DNA of 21,511 bases from a virus: the IMG/VR virus record IMGVR_UViG_3300000151_000010, positions 1 through 21,511 of that record. One strand, written 5' to 3'. Positions 8,165 through 17,900 of the stretch are shown piece after piece; position 1 is the first letter of the stretch; each line of letters begins with the position of its first letter. The position numbers and the translations under genes were made by a program. The notes beneath the pieces are model-generated. The model was not told the origin of the DNA and searched no databases. It worked only from the letters and a program-made list of their open reading frames with translations.

Positions 8165-9274
8165 ATGGCATCAATAAGTACTTCAGATTTAACACAGGCA
8201 AGTGGTGTAACCACCAGTACTGACGGAAAATACACTGTTACAGGTACTGGAGTATTTGATGACCTTATGGAGGCGGTGAATGCTCACCTAGATGCTCAGT
8301 TTAATTTAGGTAGACTAACAGGTGCAGATTATGCAACTGTCTACCTAGGGGCAGTACAGAGCTCTATGCAGCAATCAGTTGCTTTTATCTTAGGTAAACA
8401 GCAAGCTGATAAACAAGCTGACCTGATAGATAAACAAATCCTGACAGAGGTGAAGAAGACTTTAGATGTTACGTCTACAACCACTGTCAGAGATGCCCAA
8501 TCTGCTAAAGATTTACTCGTTAAAACGGCACAGGTTACCTCGATGACTAAGGAAGACGTAGTCAAGACAAACCAAGCCCTAGATGTACTATCACAGACAT
8601 CAGTTAGGAACGCCCAATCTGCTAAAGATGCAGTGCTGAAGGATGCTCAGACGCTTGATATTCATGACCAAGCTGTACTACGTACACAAGCTAGTGATGC
8701 AGATTTATCTATCAAACGTCAACAGATTATCAATGAAGCGTTTACTAATGGTATGGAAGTGAATGAGTACATCTGGGAGATTGAGTATAAGCTTAATCTA
8801 GGTGAGACTTACACCTTCGTAACTATTGAGAACTTAACGGATAATGATGTAGTGGCACTTATGACTGCTGACCCACATGACCCTAGATACCCTGAAGTTA
8901 ATGCCGTAACACTAAGTATGTCTAAAGTTATACAACATGCTGGTAAGTCTACTGCTGCAACTATCATTGCTAAAACGCAAGAAGAGGTTGACTTACTTAA
9001 ACAGAAGCGTATTACTGAACATGCGCAGACGTTGACAGAGACTATCGGTTCTACTATTGTTACAAGCAGTGTTATGGGTAAGCAGGCTGAATTATTTACT
9101 CAGCAAGCTGTTGGTTTTGAGAATGATGCTAAGAACGCCTTCAATAAGAACATGGCTGATATCATCAAGATGCAAATCAACACAGCTGGTGACTTTAACT
9201 CAAGTAAGTTCATCACTGTAGAACATTTACTAGATCTCTATCCGGCGGATGCTAATGTAGTTGCAGCTACATAA
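8165..9274 (+). CDS. N4 gp54-like virion protein with internal repeats (369 aa)
   Basis: Size and position match the ~35-40 kDa virion protein gp54 of N4. Residues ~15-75 look globular. Residues ~95-180 are Gln/Ala/Lys/Asp-rich helices built on repeats (LDV...VRDAQSAKD, LDV...VRNAQSAKD, then LDIHDQAVLRTQASD). The C-terminal half has further long helical stretches and a final 'FITVEHLLDLYPAD'. An elongated, partly coiled virion protein is likely, such as a tail-tube or ejection component. AGGA sits 7 bases before the ATG, and the gene starts 4 bases after the previous stop. No membrane segment or catalytic motif is seen. Confidence 0.65.
   Translation: MASISTSDLTQASGVTTSTDGKYTVTGTGVFDDLMEAVNAHLDAQFNLGRLTGADYATVYLGAVQSSMQQSVAFILGKQQADKQADLIDKQILTEVKKTLDVTSTTTVRDAQSAKDLLVKTAQVTSMTKEDVVKTNQALDVLSQTSVRNAQSAKDAVLKDAQTLDIHDQAVLRTQASDADLSIKRQQIINEAFTNGMEVNEYIWEIEYKLNLGETYTFVTIENLTDNDVVALMTADPHDPRYPEVNAVTLSMSKVIQHAGKSTAATIIAKTQEEVDLLKQKRITEHAQTLTETIGSTIVTSSVMGKQAELFTQQAVGFENDAKNAFNKNMADIIKMQINTAGDFNSSKFITVEHLLDLYPADANVVAAT
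8462..8700 (+). repeat. Internal coding repeats in the gp54-like gene
   Basis: Two 117-nt spaced units begin at 8462 and 8579 and share an exact 18-base block (gcccaatctgctaaagat at 8495-8512 and 8612-8629). A third, degenerate unit starts near 8654 (LDIHDQAVLRTQASD). They encode helical repeats, which suggests growth of a rod-like domain by duplication. Confidence 0.75.
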
Positions 9275-9283
9275 AGTGACAGT

Positions 9284-11536
9284 ATGGGCTGGAATCCATT
9301 CAAGAAGACCCGGACCTACCAATACTGGAATGTAGCTACAACACCTTTATTAGATGATGCTCTACCTGATGGGTTCCATGAGTTCGCTATCATTAATGAT
9401 GTTGTTAATGGTATTGACTACTTTAAGAGCTTAGACTATTTAAATTACAGTGCAGGTGCACGTACTAGGTTTAGACAGCTAAACACTAAGTTTAAAACTA
9501 AAGACTACTTTGGTGGGTATGGTGACGTAGACATAGGTAACAACTATGTCCCTGCTAGTTTAGTTAAAGCTAGGATAAACCCTAGCAACCCTACTTATGT
9601 AACTATTACCAATAGTTCAGTTGTTGCACTAAACTATGCTAACTGGGTATCTAACTACTTAGTTGATACCTTTAATCTTAATACTGTTACAAACATATTT
9701 GTAAGGGATGGAGTCTCGTATACCGTAGACTTTAATACTGCAGACAGTGTAGATAACACTGTTGACTACACGAATAACACTACACTATTATCCTACACAC
9801 TAGACCTACCTCCAGAACCTGTGGGCAAGTCATATAATGTTAGTTACACAATAACTACCCCTGGTGTGTCAGGACAACCCTCTACTACTTCTCCTGTACG
9901 AACATGGACGTATGAAATAGGAACAGGACTGTACCCTGAGCTAGATGTAAATACTAGATTACCTGAGAATGACCCAACGGTCTTCCAGCTAATGCCTCCG
10001 ATAGATATACGCAGAAACGGTGGGTACATCCACTCCAGTGCTTCTAGACATGCTGACTATGATGACTACGCTAAGAATTTAGGTATCAATCCTAAAGATA
10101 TAGCAGATGCTTTTGCTGGGCAGTCTGATATGGATAAGTTAGACCATATAGCTGTAAGTCAAGGTGTAGATTTACAAGCTAAAGACAAGCACAGTTTAAA
10201 GTACTGTATAGATTTCGTTACTAAACTGAAGGCGCTAGCCGCTACCCATACTATGGGCTATAACGTTAACGGAGCTAATGATAATGTTAACCTAGGTTTT
10301 AATACACAAGCACCTTTGGGGCTTAACCAAGATGGTACTGTCTTTGGTACTGAACATAGGTACACCCCTCAAGAGCTTGTAGACGTTCCTGGCGTAGATT
10401 TGATTGTATCCTTTGATAGTTCTTCATATGGCCTTAAGTACTCTCATATCGAGATACAGCAACATACAGCTGCTGAAGTGGAGGCTAACTCTGTTCTTAA
10501 GTCTTTAAGGGATACTGCTATCGATGTTGGGGAACATGGGCGTGTACAAGGTACTCATAGGTATAAGTCTGTGGTAAATCATGACTTCAGCTTAACAGCG
10601 ACTATGACAGGTGTCACCCTAGATGGAGGAATTTGGGGGTATTTGTCAGGAATACTAGCAAATCTCAACACAGCCAATTTAGGCACGATTACATATTACA
10701 AAATAAGTAATATAGATGGGAGTATGAGCAGTCACATGATTGTAGCTCCCGTAATATCCCATTATGTTCGTGATGCACAATCAGGCCAACATAGGCTAGT
10801 GCACTTAAACTTAAGCTCAACAGACGCTGATTTATACTTCCCTTTAGATTGGAGGATAGTTAACAGTTATAGCAATCAGGAGCTGACTTCATTAACTGCA
10901 AGCAGTATGCATCTAAGTATGTACTATGCTTACTGGGAGCAGAAAGAAGTATGGAACTGGTCGCTCATAATAATCGTAGTAGCTATTATTGTGTTTGTCT
11001 ATACTGGGTATGACGTTAGCGCTGCTCTAGCAGAGACAGCCACTTCACTATCAGTAGCTTTAGGTGTGTCTGTGTCAACAGCATATCTAATTATGGCTGT
11101 TTCCTACTTAGCCTCTATGGGAGTGTTTGGTGAAGACTATATCATATTAGGTCAGGTAATGACACTAGCTATAAGCATGGGCACTAGCACAGTAGCTATA
11201 GGCGCTAACATGACTACTGCTAACTATGCGTTACAGGTTATGAATATGATGAACTCATACAAGATGAGACACATCGTAGATGAAATGGAAGAGATACAGA
11301 ATTTAGCTGATGCACAGCTTGTTTTACAAGATGAAATACGTGAAGAAATAGACCAAGCCTTTGAAGACATGGGGTACTATTACAACCTTAGAAAGAGACA
11401 ATATATAGCACAAGCATTAATCAACATTAAAAAGGTAGACCACTTTGAAGCGATGCCTTCAGCAGTGTACTTTCAGAAGATAAAGAAAACAGTATCACCA
11501 GAGTATACTTATAAGTTACAATACAAATACATATAA
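9284..11536 (+). CDS. Large N4 gp53-like structural/ejection protein with membrane segments (750 aa)
   Basis: This protein has the size and place of N4 gp53. The first ~550 residues look like a soluble, beta-rich structural domain (starting MGWNPFKKTRTYQYWNVATT). Residues ~556-577 form a strongly hydrophobic helix just after WNW (SLIIIVVAIIVFVYTGY), followed by hydrophobic, small-residue-rich stretches to about residue 655. The tail of ~95 residues is a charged helix (MRHIVDEMEEIQNLADAQ) with a basic end. A virion protein with a long soluble part and membrane helices near its C-terminus would suit insertion into the host envelope during DNA and vRNAP delivery; that role is inference. The start has only a weak purine-rich site (AAGTGA) and probably relies on coupling. 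Confidence 0.65.
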   Translation: MGWNPFKKTRTYQYWNVATTPLLDDALPDGFHEFAIINDVVNGIDYFKSLDYLNYSAGARTRFRQLNTKFKTKDYFGGYGDVDIGNNYVPASLVKARINPSNPTYVTITNSSVVALNYANWVSNYLVDTFNLNTVTNIFVRDGVSYTVDFNTADSVDNTVDYTNNTTLLSYTLDLPPEPVGKSYNVSYTITTPGVSGQPSTTSPVRTWTYEIGTGLYPELDVNTRLPENDPTVFQLMPPIDIRRNGGYIHSSASRHADYDDYAKNLGINPKDIADAFAGQSDMDKLDHIAVSQGVDLQAKDKHSLKYCIDFVTKLKALAATHTMGYNVNGANDNVNLGFNTQAPLGLNQDGTVFGTEHRYTPQELVDVPGVDLIVSFDSSSYGLKYSHIEIQQHTAAEVEANSVLKSLRDTAIDVGEHGRVQGTHRYKSVVNHDFSLTATMTGVTLDGGIWGYLSGILANLNTANLGTITYYKISNIDGSMSSHMIVAPVISHYVRDAQSGQHRLVHLNLSSTDADLYFPLDWRIVNSYSNQELTSLTASSMHLSMYYAYWEQKEVWNWSLIIIVVAIIVFVYTGYDVSAALAETATSLSVALGVSVSTAYLIMAVSYLASMGVFGEDYIILGQVMTLAISMGTSTVAIGANMTTANYALQVMNMMNSYKMRHIVDEMEEIQNLADAQLVLQDEIREEIDQAFEDMGYYYNLRKRQYIAQALINIKKVDHFEAMPSAVYFQKIKKTVSPEYTYKLQYKYI

Positions 11537-11556
11537 AAGAATTACGGAGAAATAAT

Positions 11557-11994
11557 ATGCGTTATCCAAAATTTAATAACTACTGGGGTGGACAGAACCC
11601 TAACCCACTGCAAACAGCTAATAGGTCACACCTTATGGGCTTACAGCCAACAGACCAAAACAAATTCATAGAAGATACGTTTGGTGATAATAATAATTTA
11701 GACCAAGAGTTTGACCTAGGTTTGAATATGGGTACGCTACAGCTAGGTACTGCTGCTCTTGGTGCATGGAATGGGTTTACGGCGAATAAGCGAGCTGAAG
11801 AGGCTAATCAGATAGCTAGAAATCAACTTAACCAGAATGCTGAAGCATTTAACATTAATACAGGTATGCAAGTAGCTACACTGAATGATGAGATTGGTAG
11901 ATACAATGCACATGCTGGTGGTTTCTTAGATGAGAGCCAACGTAGAAACACGTTTGATGCAGATCAGTTTGGTAAGTTATCCACATACAGTTAA
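11557..11994 (+). CDS. N4 gp52-like small virion protein (145 aa)
   Basis: The size (about 16 kDa) and place match N4 gp52. The N-terminus is Asn/Gln/Pro-rich and probably flexible (RYPKFNNYWGGQNPNPLQ). Residues ~55-75 are small and hydrophobic (LGLNMGTLQLGTAALGAWNGF), resembling the hydrophobic helix found in internal virion proteins. A helical Ala/Asn/Gln-rich part follows (RAEEANQIARNQLNQNAEAF). CGGAGA lies 6 bases before the ATG. Its last codon overlaps the AAGGAG ribosome site of the next gene. It is probably a virion or ejection protein, on context alone. Confidence 0.6.
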   Translation: MRYPKFNNYWGGQNPNPLQTANRSHLMGLQPTDQNKFIEDTFGDNNNLDQEFDLGLNMGTLQLGTAALGAWNGFTANKRAEEANQIARNQLNQNAEAFNINTGMQVATLNDEIGRYNAHAGGFLDESQRRNTFDADQFGKLSTYS

Positions 11995-12003
11995 GGAGTT
12001 AAC

Positions 12004-12855
12004 ATGTTGAATTGGAAGAATGTACAGTATGCAAATGGTTCAGGTCTTGTAAATGCTATTAGAGATAATAATAATCAGATTACTAAAGGTAACCAACAGA
12101 TTATTGATTCTATTTCCCAATTTGGTGAGGATAGAACTAAATTAAAAACAGATAACTTTATATCTAGCCTTATGGCGCTTGATGATGAAAAAGAGCGTCA
12201 AGCTCTTATCGCAGGTGCTGACAAATCATTCTTAGATTTAGATGCTATTAATACTTCGAATAAAGCAGCTAATGCATTTGCTGATTGGGAACGTAAGTTT
12301 GTCATGGAACAAGCAGGCAGAGAACGTGTTGCAGACATTCAATCTAAGAAAGATTTAAATATCAAAGGCTATGGTAAAACTTCTCCAGGCAAGAGTTTTA
12401 AAGATGCCCTTGGGGGTTTTGACGATAGTTGGACAGGGTTTAGTCATGGTTTCGATCAAGACGACCAGCAAGAGTTAAATGATAAAAAAACATATGTAAC
12501 AGGTAAATGGGGTAAAGGCTCAGACGCTGACATAAAAAATACTATTAGTGAAAAAGATTGGAATGCTTGGTCAACTCAAAGATTGAGATTTAAAGATGAA
12601 TTTTTCGATGATTTTGAATTTACTCATAATGGTAAAGCATATGATTTAGATGATGCTCCTGACAATATCCTTAAAGATGCAATCATGAAGTTTAAAGGTA
12701 GTGCTACAGATTTAACTAAACTTGAAAGCATTGGTTTTGAAAAATTCTTAAATGAAAACCCAGAGTTAAAGGGTGATAAGACAGCCTCCGATAAATTTAA
12801 AGAAACAGACGCATATAATAAGATTTTATTTGAATATAATAAAACAAATAAATAA
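12004..12855 (+). CDS. N4 gp51-like virion protein (283 aa)
   Basis: The size (about 30 kDa) and the place immediately before the vRNAP gene match N4 gp51. It opens MLNWKNVQYANGSGLVNAI, followed by helices with DNNNQITKGNQQIIDSISQF and EKERQALIAGADKSF; this pattern is common in phage internal or ejection proteins. The middle and C-terminal parts are Lys/Asp-rich, with several Trp and Phe residues. There is no membrane segment or enzyme motif. A near-perfect AAGGAG lies 5 bases before the ATG and includes the stop of the previous gene. It probably accompanies the vRNAP in the virion; this is inferred from gene order. Confidence 0.6.
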   Translation: MLNWKNVQYANGSGLVNAIRDNNNQITKGNQQIIDSISQFGEDRTKLKTDNFISSLMALDDEKERQALIAGADKSFLDLDAINTSNKAANAFADWERKFVMEQAGRERVADIQSKKDLNIKGYGKTSPGKSFKDALGGFDDSWTGFSHGFDQDDQQELNDKKTYVTGKWGKGSDADIKNTISEKDWNAWSTQRLRFKDEFFDDFEFTHNGKAYDLDDAPDNILKDAIMKFKGSATDLTKLESIGFEKFLNENPELKGDKTASDKFKETDAYNKILFEYNKTNK

Positions 12856-12879
12856 TCTAATCCACTCTAAAGGACTGCT

Positions 12880-14961
12880 ATGGCGTTTAATGAAAATGAT
12901 TTCGCGAGATTAATTGATAATAAGAAAGCTGAACTAGGGTTAAAAGCAGAAGAAAAGAAAGAAGCCTTATCTGTATTCACTAATCAAGTATTTACTTTTA
13001 AAGATGCTAATGGTGTTGCAACTAACTATGATGGTGATAGTAGTGAAGGTGCTATTGCAAACTATAATAACCCTAAAGGTTTCAGGTTAGGGGGTGACAA
13101 AGAAAATACAAGTCTTGATGCTTACGAAACAGCTAAATACAACGACAAGGGTGATTTAATACCTTACTTAGGTAGTATTGACCCTACTGACGGTTCTAAG
13201 CGTAGTAAAAAGTGGGACTTACATAGACAGCGTTATGGTCGTGATAATAATATCCCTGCACACTTTGTTACACAAGAGCTCTTAAATGCTGAAGGTGAAA
13301 TACAAGCCCAAAGATTTAAAGACGCTGCATTAAAAGGTCAAGAAGGTGACACTGCAAATCTAGAAACACAGTTTAATGGTTTAGGTTATTTTGATAGAGA
13401 CCTATTAACTATACGTAATCCTGCCTCTGGTGAAATACTTAATGAAGTATTAAATACTCCTGAAAACAATGCGTCTTACTTCAGCAACTACAATCGTGGT
13501 GCTTGGGAAGGGAGTGTTGATGTATGGCGAAAAGCACAAGAACAATCAGCAGAAGCTGCTGGTAAAGGTTTCTGGGATAGCGCTAAGAAAGGTGTTTCAA
13601 GTGGTATAGATGGACTTCAAGCAACAGGTTATGGATTTGCAGCATTAATAGCTGATGCAACTGGTAACAAAGAATTTGCTGATGCAATGTTGCAAGAATA
13701 CCTTAGTCAACTAGAAGAAGCTCTAGCTAATGGTGCTAACTTACCTCCTGTTGAAGAAATAGATTGGTTAGGCAATCCTACACAAGTTTTATCTAAATTA
13801 GGTGCTCTAATTGGTGAAGCTATGCCATCTATTGCTTTAATGTTAGGTACTGGCGGTTTAGGCGGCCTTGTAGCACAAGGAGCTAAACAAGGCCTTAAGT
13901 ATGGTGTTAAACATAAAGTAAAAGGTTGGACTAAAGACGCAGCTGCTAAAGAATTAATGAAAGCTAAGGTTAAAGGTAACCTTGCAGGCGCTTATCTTGG
14001 TGCTAATGTTATGGAGACCGGTAGTATATACGGAGATGTGGCAGTAGCTGGAAATAGAGATGCTGCTGATAGATGGGGAGCATTCGCAGGTGGTTCATTA
14101 GCGGCTAGCTTAGAAATTATCACACCTATCAAGCTCATGAAAAAGATGGGCTTCACTAAAGAAGCTACTAAAACTGTTAGAGAAACTCTTGTTAAACACG
14201 GCTTAAAAGATGCACTTAAGCAGGTAGGTAAAGAAGGTCTTAAAGGTGGTGGCATTGAAGGTTTTACAGAAGCTTTACAATTCATTATTGAAGAATCAAC
14301 ACAAGATTTAATTAAGCATGGTCACATGCCTGATATGACAACAGATGAGTTTAAGTCAGGTTTACTTAACTCATTTGTAGCGGGCTTGGCGCCTGGCGCA
14401 GCATTACGAGGTGGTGTATCTACAGTATCTGAAGTAGCTAGGCAAATTAACGGTAATGAAAAAGTTGTTAGAGATGAATTAGGTAATATTGTTAAAGAAG
14501 CACAAGATGCTGCTGATAGTACTGTACCAGAACACTCCGTTGAATCAGAAGCGCGTTTAGCTGAAGCTGTCAGTATCATTGAAGGTCTGGATACAGGTAT
14601 TGAGCTATCTGAACAATATGATAATGCGAGTAACTTAGACAAAGCTTTAGCTTACGTTGATGCGCTAAATAAGCTCGATAACCAAGAGTTTTCTACTGAG
14701 TCAGGACATAGTACCACTAACAAGGAAAACCTCACTAATGCCTTAAATGGTGCGATTGGGGCAATACGACAAGTAGAGTCAGGGTCAGCAGTTACTCAAG
14801 AAAGTGCAGCAAATACTTTAAATGCCATTGAGTTAAGTAAACAAAATGAACATGTTGATGAAGTATTTGACACCTTAATTGAAAAGTTTCCTAAACGTGC
14901 TGCTAAGTACGAGGAAATGCGTGAGATACAGAAATCTAACAACATGACGACAAGCAGGTAA
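12880..14961 (+). CDS. vRNAP N-terminal part (693 aa), ends at frameshift
   Basis: The ATG at 12880 has AAAGGA 5 bases upstream. The first ~230 residues are charged and mixed. Residues ~235-275 and ~310-345 are small and hydrophobic (GEAMPSIALMLGTGGLGGLV), followed by a GxxxG/Ala-rich region to ~535 with KGNLAGAYLGANVMETGSIY and GGGIEGFTEALQFIIEES. As I recall it, N4 gp50 has the same kind of N-terminus: glycine/alanine-rich amphipathic segments with a 'GAMEAGGAY' type motif and 'ETVEEGVQG'. That part is needed for entry of the first genome segment. The last ~150 residues are helical and acidic. The frame ends in TAA at 14959-14961, but coding continues at once in the +1 frame (14948 onward). 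It is therefore either the N-terminal product of a programmed frameshift, one half of a split protein, or one half of a gene broken by an indel. Confidence 0.75.
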   Translation: MAFNENDFARLIDNKKAELGLKAEEKKEALSVFTNQVFTFKDANGVATNYDGDSSEGAIANYNNPKGFRLGGDKENTSLDAYETAKYNDKGDLIPYLGSIDPTDGSKRSKKWDLHRQRYGRDNNIPAHFVTQELLNAEGEIQAQRFKDAALKGQEGDTANLETQFNGLGYFDRDLLTIRNPASGEILNEVLNTPENNASYFSNYNRGAWEGSVDVWRKAQEQSAEAAGKGFWDSAKKGVSSGIDGLQATGYGFAALIADATGNKEFADAMLQEYLSQLEEALANGANLPPVEEIDWLGNPTQVLSKLGALIGEAMPSIALMLGTGGLGGLVAQGAKQGLKYGVKHKVKGWTKDAAAKELMKAKVKGNLAGAYLGANVMETGSIYGDVAVAGNRDAADRWGAFAGGSLAASLEIITPIKLMKKMGFTKEATKTVRETLVKHGLKDALKQVGKEGLKGGGIEGFTEALQFIIEESTQDLIKHGHMPDMTTDEFKSGLLNSFVAGLAPGAALRGGVSTVSEVARQINGNEKVVRDELGNIVKEAQDAADSTVPEHSVESEARLAEAVSIIEGLDTGIELSEQYDNASNLDKALAYVDALNKLDNQEFSTESGHSTTNKENLTNALNGAIGAIRQVESGSAVTQESAANTLNAIELSKQNEHVDEVFDTLIEKFPKRAAKYEEMREIQKSNNMTTSR
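14945..14961 (+). other. +1 frame change inside the vRNAP gene
   Basis: The upstream frame ends in TAA at 14959-14961. The downstream frame, one base ahead, is closed by TGA at 14945-14947 and then stays open to 21511. The switch must lie in the 11 bases 14948-14958 (cgacaagcagg). AGG followed by TAA would be a possible +1 slip site, but I see no clear stimulatory Shine-Dalgarno or stem beside it. There is no homopolymer to favour a simple sequencing error. The first in-frame ATG downstream is only at 15164, with a poor ribosome site and clear coding before it. Confidence 0.85.
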
Positions 14962-17900
14962 GCAAAGTAAGGTTGATGGTAAGAATGCTGCTCCAGGTAA
15001 AGGTAAACGTTCAGAGGTTGTTAATAAACATTTAGAACAAAGTATCAACAGAATTGAAAGCATATCTAAGAAATTAGAAAATACTGAAATTAAAGCTAAA
15101 CATCGTAAACGTTTAGAACAAGAACGTAACAACTTAGGACTATTAATATCTGAATTAGGTAGCATGAGAGGTAATAATACTTCAACTAAAATGGCTACTA
15201 AGATTAGTGAAACTATTAAAAGTTTTGACTACCAGTATGAAAAGTTAGACATGGAATCCTTCACAGAAGAAGGTTCGTCTATTGTTATTGACCCTAAAAA
15301 AGCAGAAGATACTTACGTTAAAGCTAAAGATGCTTTAGATAATGACGAAGCATCTGATGTAGAAGTAGCAGAAGCTTCAGTAGAAGCTTTAACTGCACGA
15401 ACTAAGTTACAGGCTAGTAAAAAGTTTTATAAAGAAGCAATTAATAAAACTAAAAATAGCAAAGAAATTAAGTTCTTAAAAGATGAAATTAAAAAGATTG
15501 ATAAAGCCTTAGAATCATTTGTAAATATTGAAAAACAGATTAAAGGTAGAACATTCCCAACTAAAGACAGAGAAGATGAAAAAAGTACTGATGTATTATT
15601 CTCATTAGAAATTCAAAGTGAGGAAACACTTGCTAGTATAGATTTAGAAAATGCTTCTGAAGGTGAGAAAGCTTTACACATAGCACATACAGCATTATCA
15701 AAAGCAGACACAGCATATAAAGAAGTAGTTAAAAAATCACCTAAACTTATGGGTGAAGTACATAATGATGTAATAGCGGGTAAAGACGCATGGTTCCGTG
15801 GGTTCAATACATTCCTAGAACACGCCGATGATAAATTCTATTCATCTAAAAAACTAAATGATTTTGTTGAGAGATTGGGTGCTAAAGTTACAGCTTTCCA
15901 TGAGGCCAATACTTTAGCCTATGAGACCGGTGATAGACATTATATTAATAAAGAAACTTTAGAAATTACAGATGATTATGTAGGTGATATAGAAAACTAC
16001 TGGTTTGCAGCAGGACCAAACTCTGATGCTTTAATTGAACTATTAGATGTTGAATTATCTTTAGGTATTGAAACAGTTAACACTATCAATAAGTATAAAA
16101 AGTTTAATCCTGCTAAACAGCAAAGCAAAGATGAAGCAGTAAGATATGATGCAGCAATTGAAAAGTTAGAGGCACTTAAAAGTAAACTTGATACATCGTC
16201 TGAAAACTTAGAAGCTGCTGTTGATCGTACAGATAGTGGTATTCCTAAAGAGGCTGTTAAAAAATATGTAAGCCAAGTTGTTACGTATAAAAAAATATTA
16301 GGCAATACGAAAGATGGTGTACATACAGCTGCTCAATTAACTTCTTTAGATAATTTAAAGTCAGCAATCAATAAGACACGTAAACAATATCCAACAATTA
16401 GTAAAGAAGCTAAAGCTTTACATAAATCACAAAGTACTCCGAAAGAACCTGTTGTAGTTAAAACTACTGCAGCAACTTCAGAAGAAGTAAGTACGCCTGT
16501 TGTTACTGCTACTGACAACATGACAACGTCTTCTAAGGAGTATTTAGTATTACCTGAGAGTATGTGGGACACCGTCATGAATAATGACGGAGTTCTTAAG
16601 TTAACTACCACAGATGGTGATGGTAAGGTAACTAAAAAATGGGTTGAGATTATTGATAATCCACAGGCTGGACTCACTAAAAAAGATTTTAAAAATAATA
16701 AAGAATGGAAGAAGTACCAAAAAACCCAATCTGGAATTATTAGACGACAAAAGTCAGGACGTAAATTAATTGCTAAGTTACATAAAGAAGCTATTAAAGC
16801 AGATGCTAAACAGTCAGCTACAACTGTAGATATTACACCAGTTGGTGATGTTGTTGATTCCTACAATACACGTTTTGAGAAGAGTAAGCGTAAGATTAGA
16901 ATTAAATTTGACAGGACAATTAAAAGTCTTGCAGTAGCTAATCCCACCCAAGTACTTATTAAACTTAACCCTGAAGCCATAGCTAATGACTATGAAGCAG
17001 GAATGGTACACATCGAGGGGAAAAGTAAAGGTGAGCTTTCTAATACGTCAATCCAGAAAAAAGAAGTATTTAAACTATATAACATCGATATTAAAGCGTT
17101 CAAAAAATACATCGAAGAAAATGGTGGTTTAGAAACATATGTTAAGTTTATTATTGAGCATGAACTACAACACTTTAGACAAAGAGCTCTAGCTGATAGA
17201 GGTGAGGGCAAGGCTTACCCTAAAGATTTAATGCACCCAGATGCTCTTGAATTAGAGCATGATTCTAACCTAGCAGGCTTTAAAGCAATAGGATTTGTTC
17301 AATACACTAAAGCAAATAAAGAAGCTAGAGAAACTACTAAGCTTGAACAGCAGTTAGTTAAAGCTCGTGATAAGTTTGCGGCTATTATGAAAGAAATAGA
17401 AGCTACTGTTAAGGATTTTAAAAATAATCCTGCTTACATAAAAGCTAAGAAGAACTTTGATACAGCAGTAGTTGACCTTAAAGTATTAAAGCAACTAGGA
17501 ATAGAGGGCTTTAAAGCAGAACGCGCACGTAAGTTAAATAATTCAATCTTACAAAAGATTAAAGACAAAGTTTTCCCTCTTGCTGAATCAAGCAAGACAA
17601 CTTACACAGTTACTGATATCTTCAAAGTTAAAGACATCAATCGTACGTCATTCTTCTCAGAGAATACTGATGAAGTTTTAACAGGTAAAAGCATTGCTAA
17701 GAAGCTTAAAGCTCTTGGTATTACAGATACAGCATATATTAGAGCTATTGCTAAAAACTTTACATTATTTAAAGATAACTTTAACGCGAATGTACTACCT
17801 GTTGATGTAAAGAAAGCTTACTTGTCAAATGATGTATATATAAATAACCAGACACATAATGCTTTTTACGTAAAAGATGATTCAGAGCGTGGCTTCCACA

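Noticed and set aside
15164-15166. ATG at 15164 as an independent start of the downstream vRNAP part
   Set aside because: Only a weak AGGT lies before it, and some 70 codons of coding-like Lys/Glu-rich sequence in the same frame precede it.
15372-15389. Inverted repeat AAGCTTC/GAAGCTT with a 4-base loop
   Set aside because: It arises from repeated GAA GCT codons within coding sequence, and no regulatory context is seen.
16572-16590. Perfect 7-bp inverted repeat CCGTCAT/ATGACGG with a 5-base loop, considered as an N4-type hairpin promoter
   Set aside because: It lies inside the vRNAP coding frame. N4 hairpin promoters as I recall have 3-base loops and sit before early genes. Most likely chance within coding sequence.
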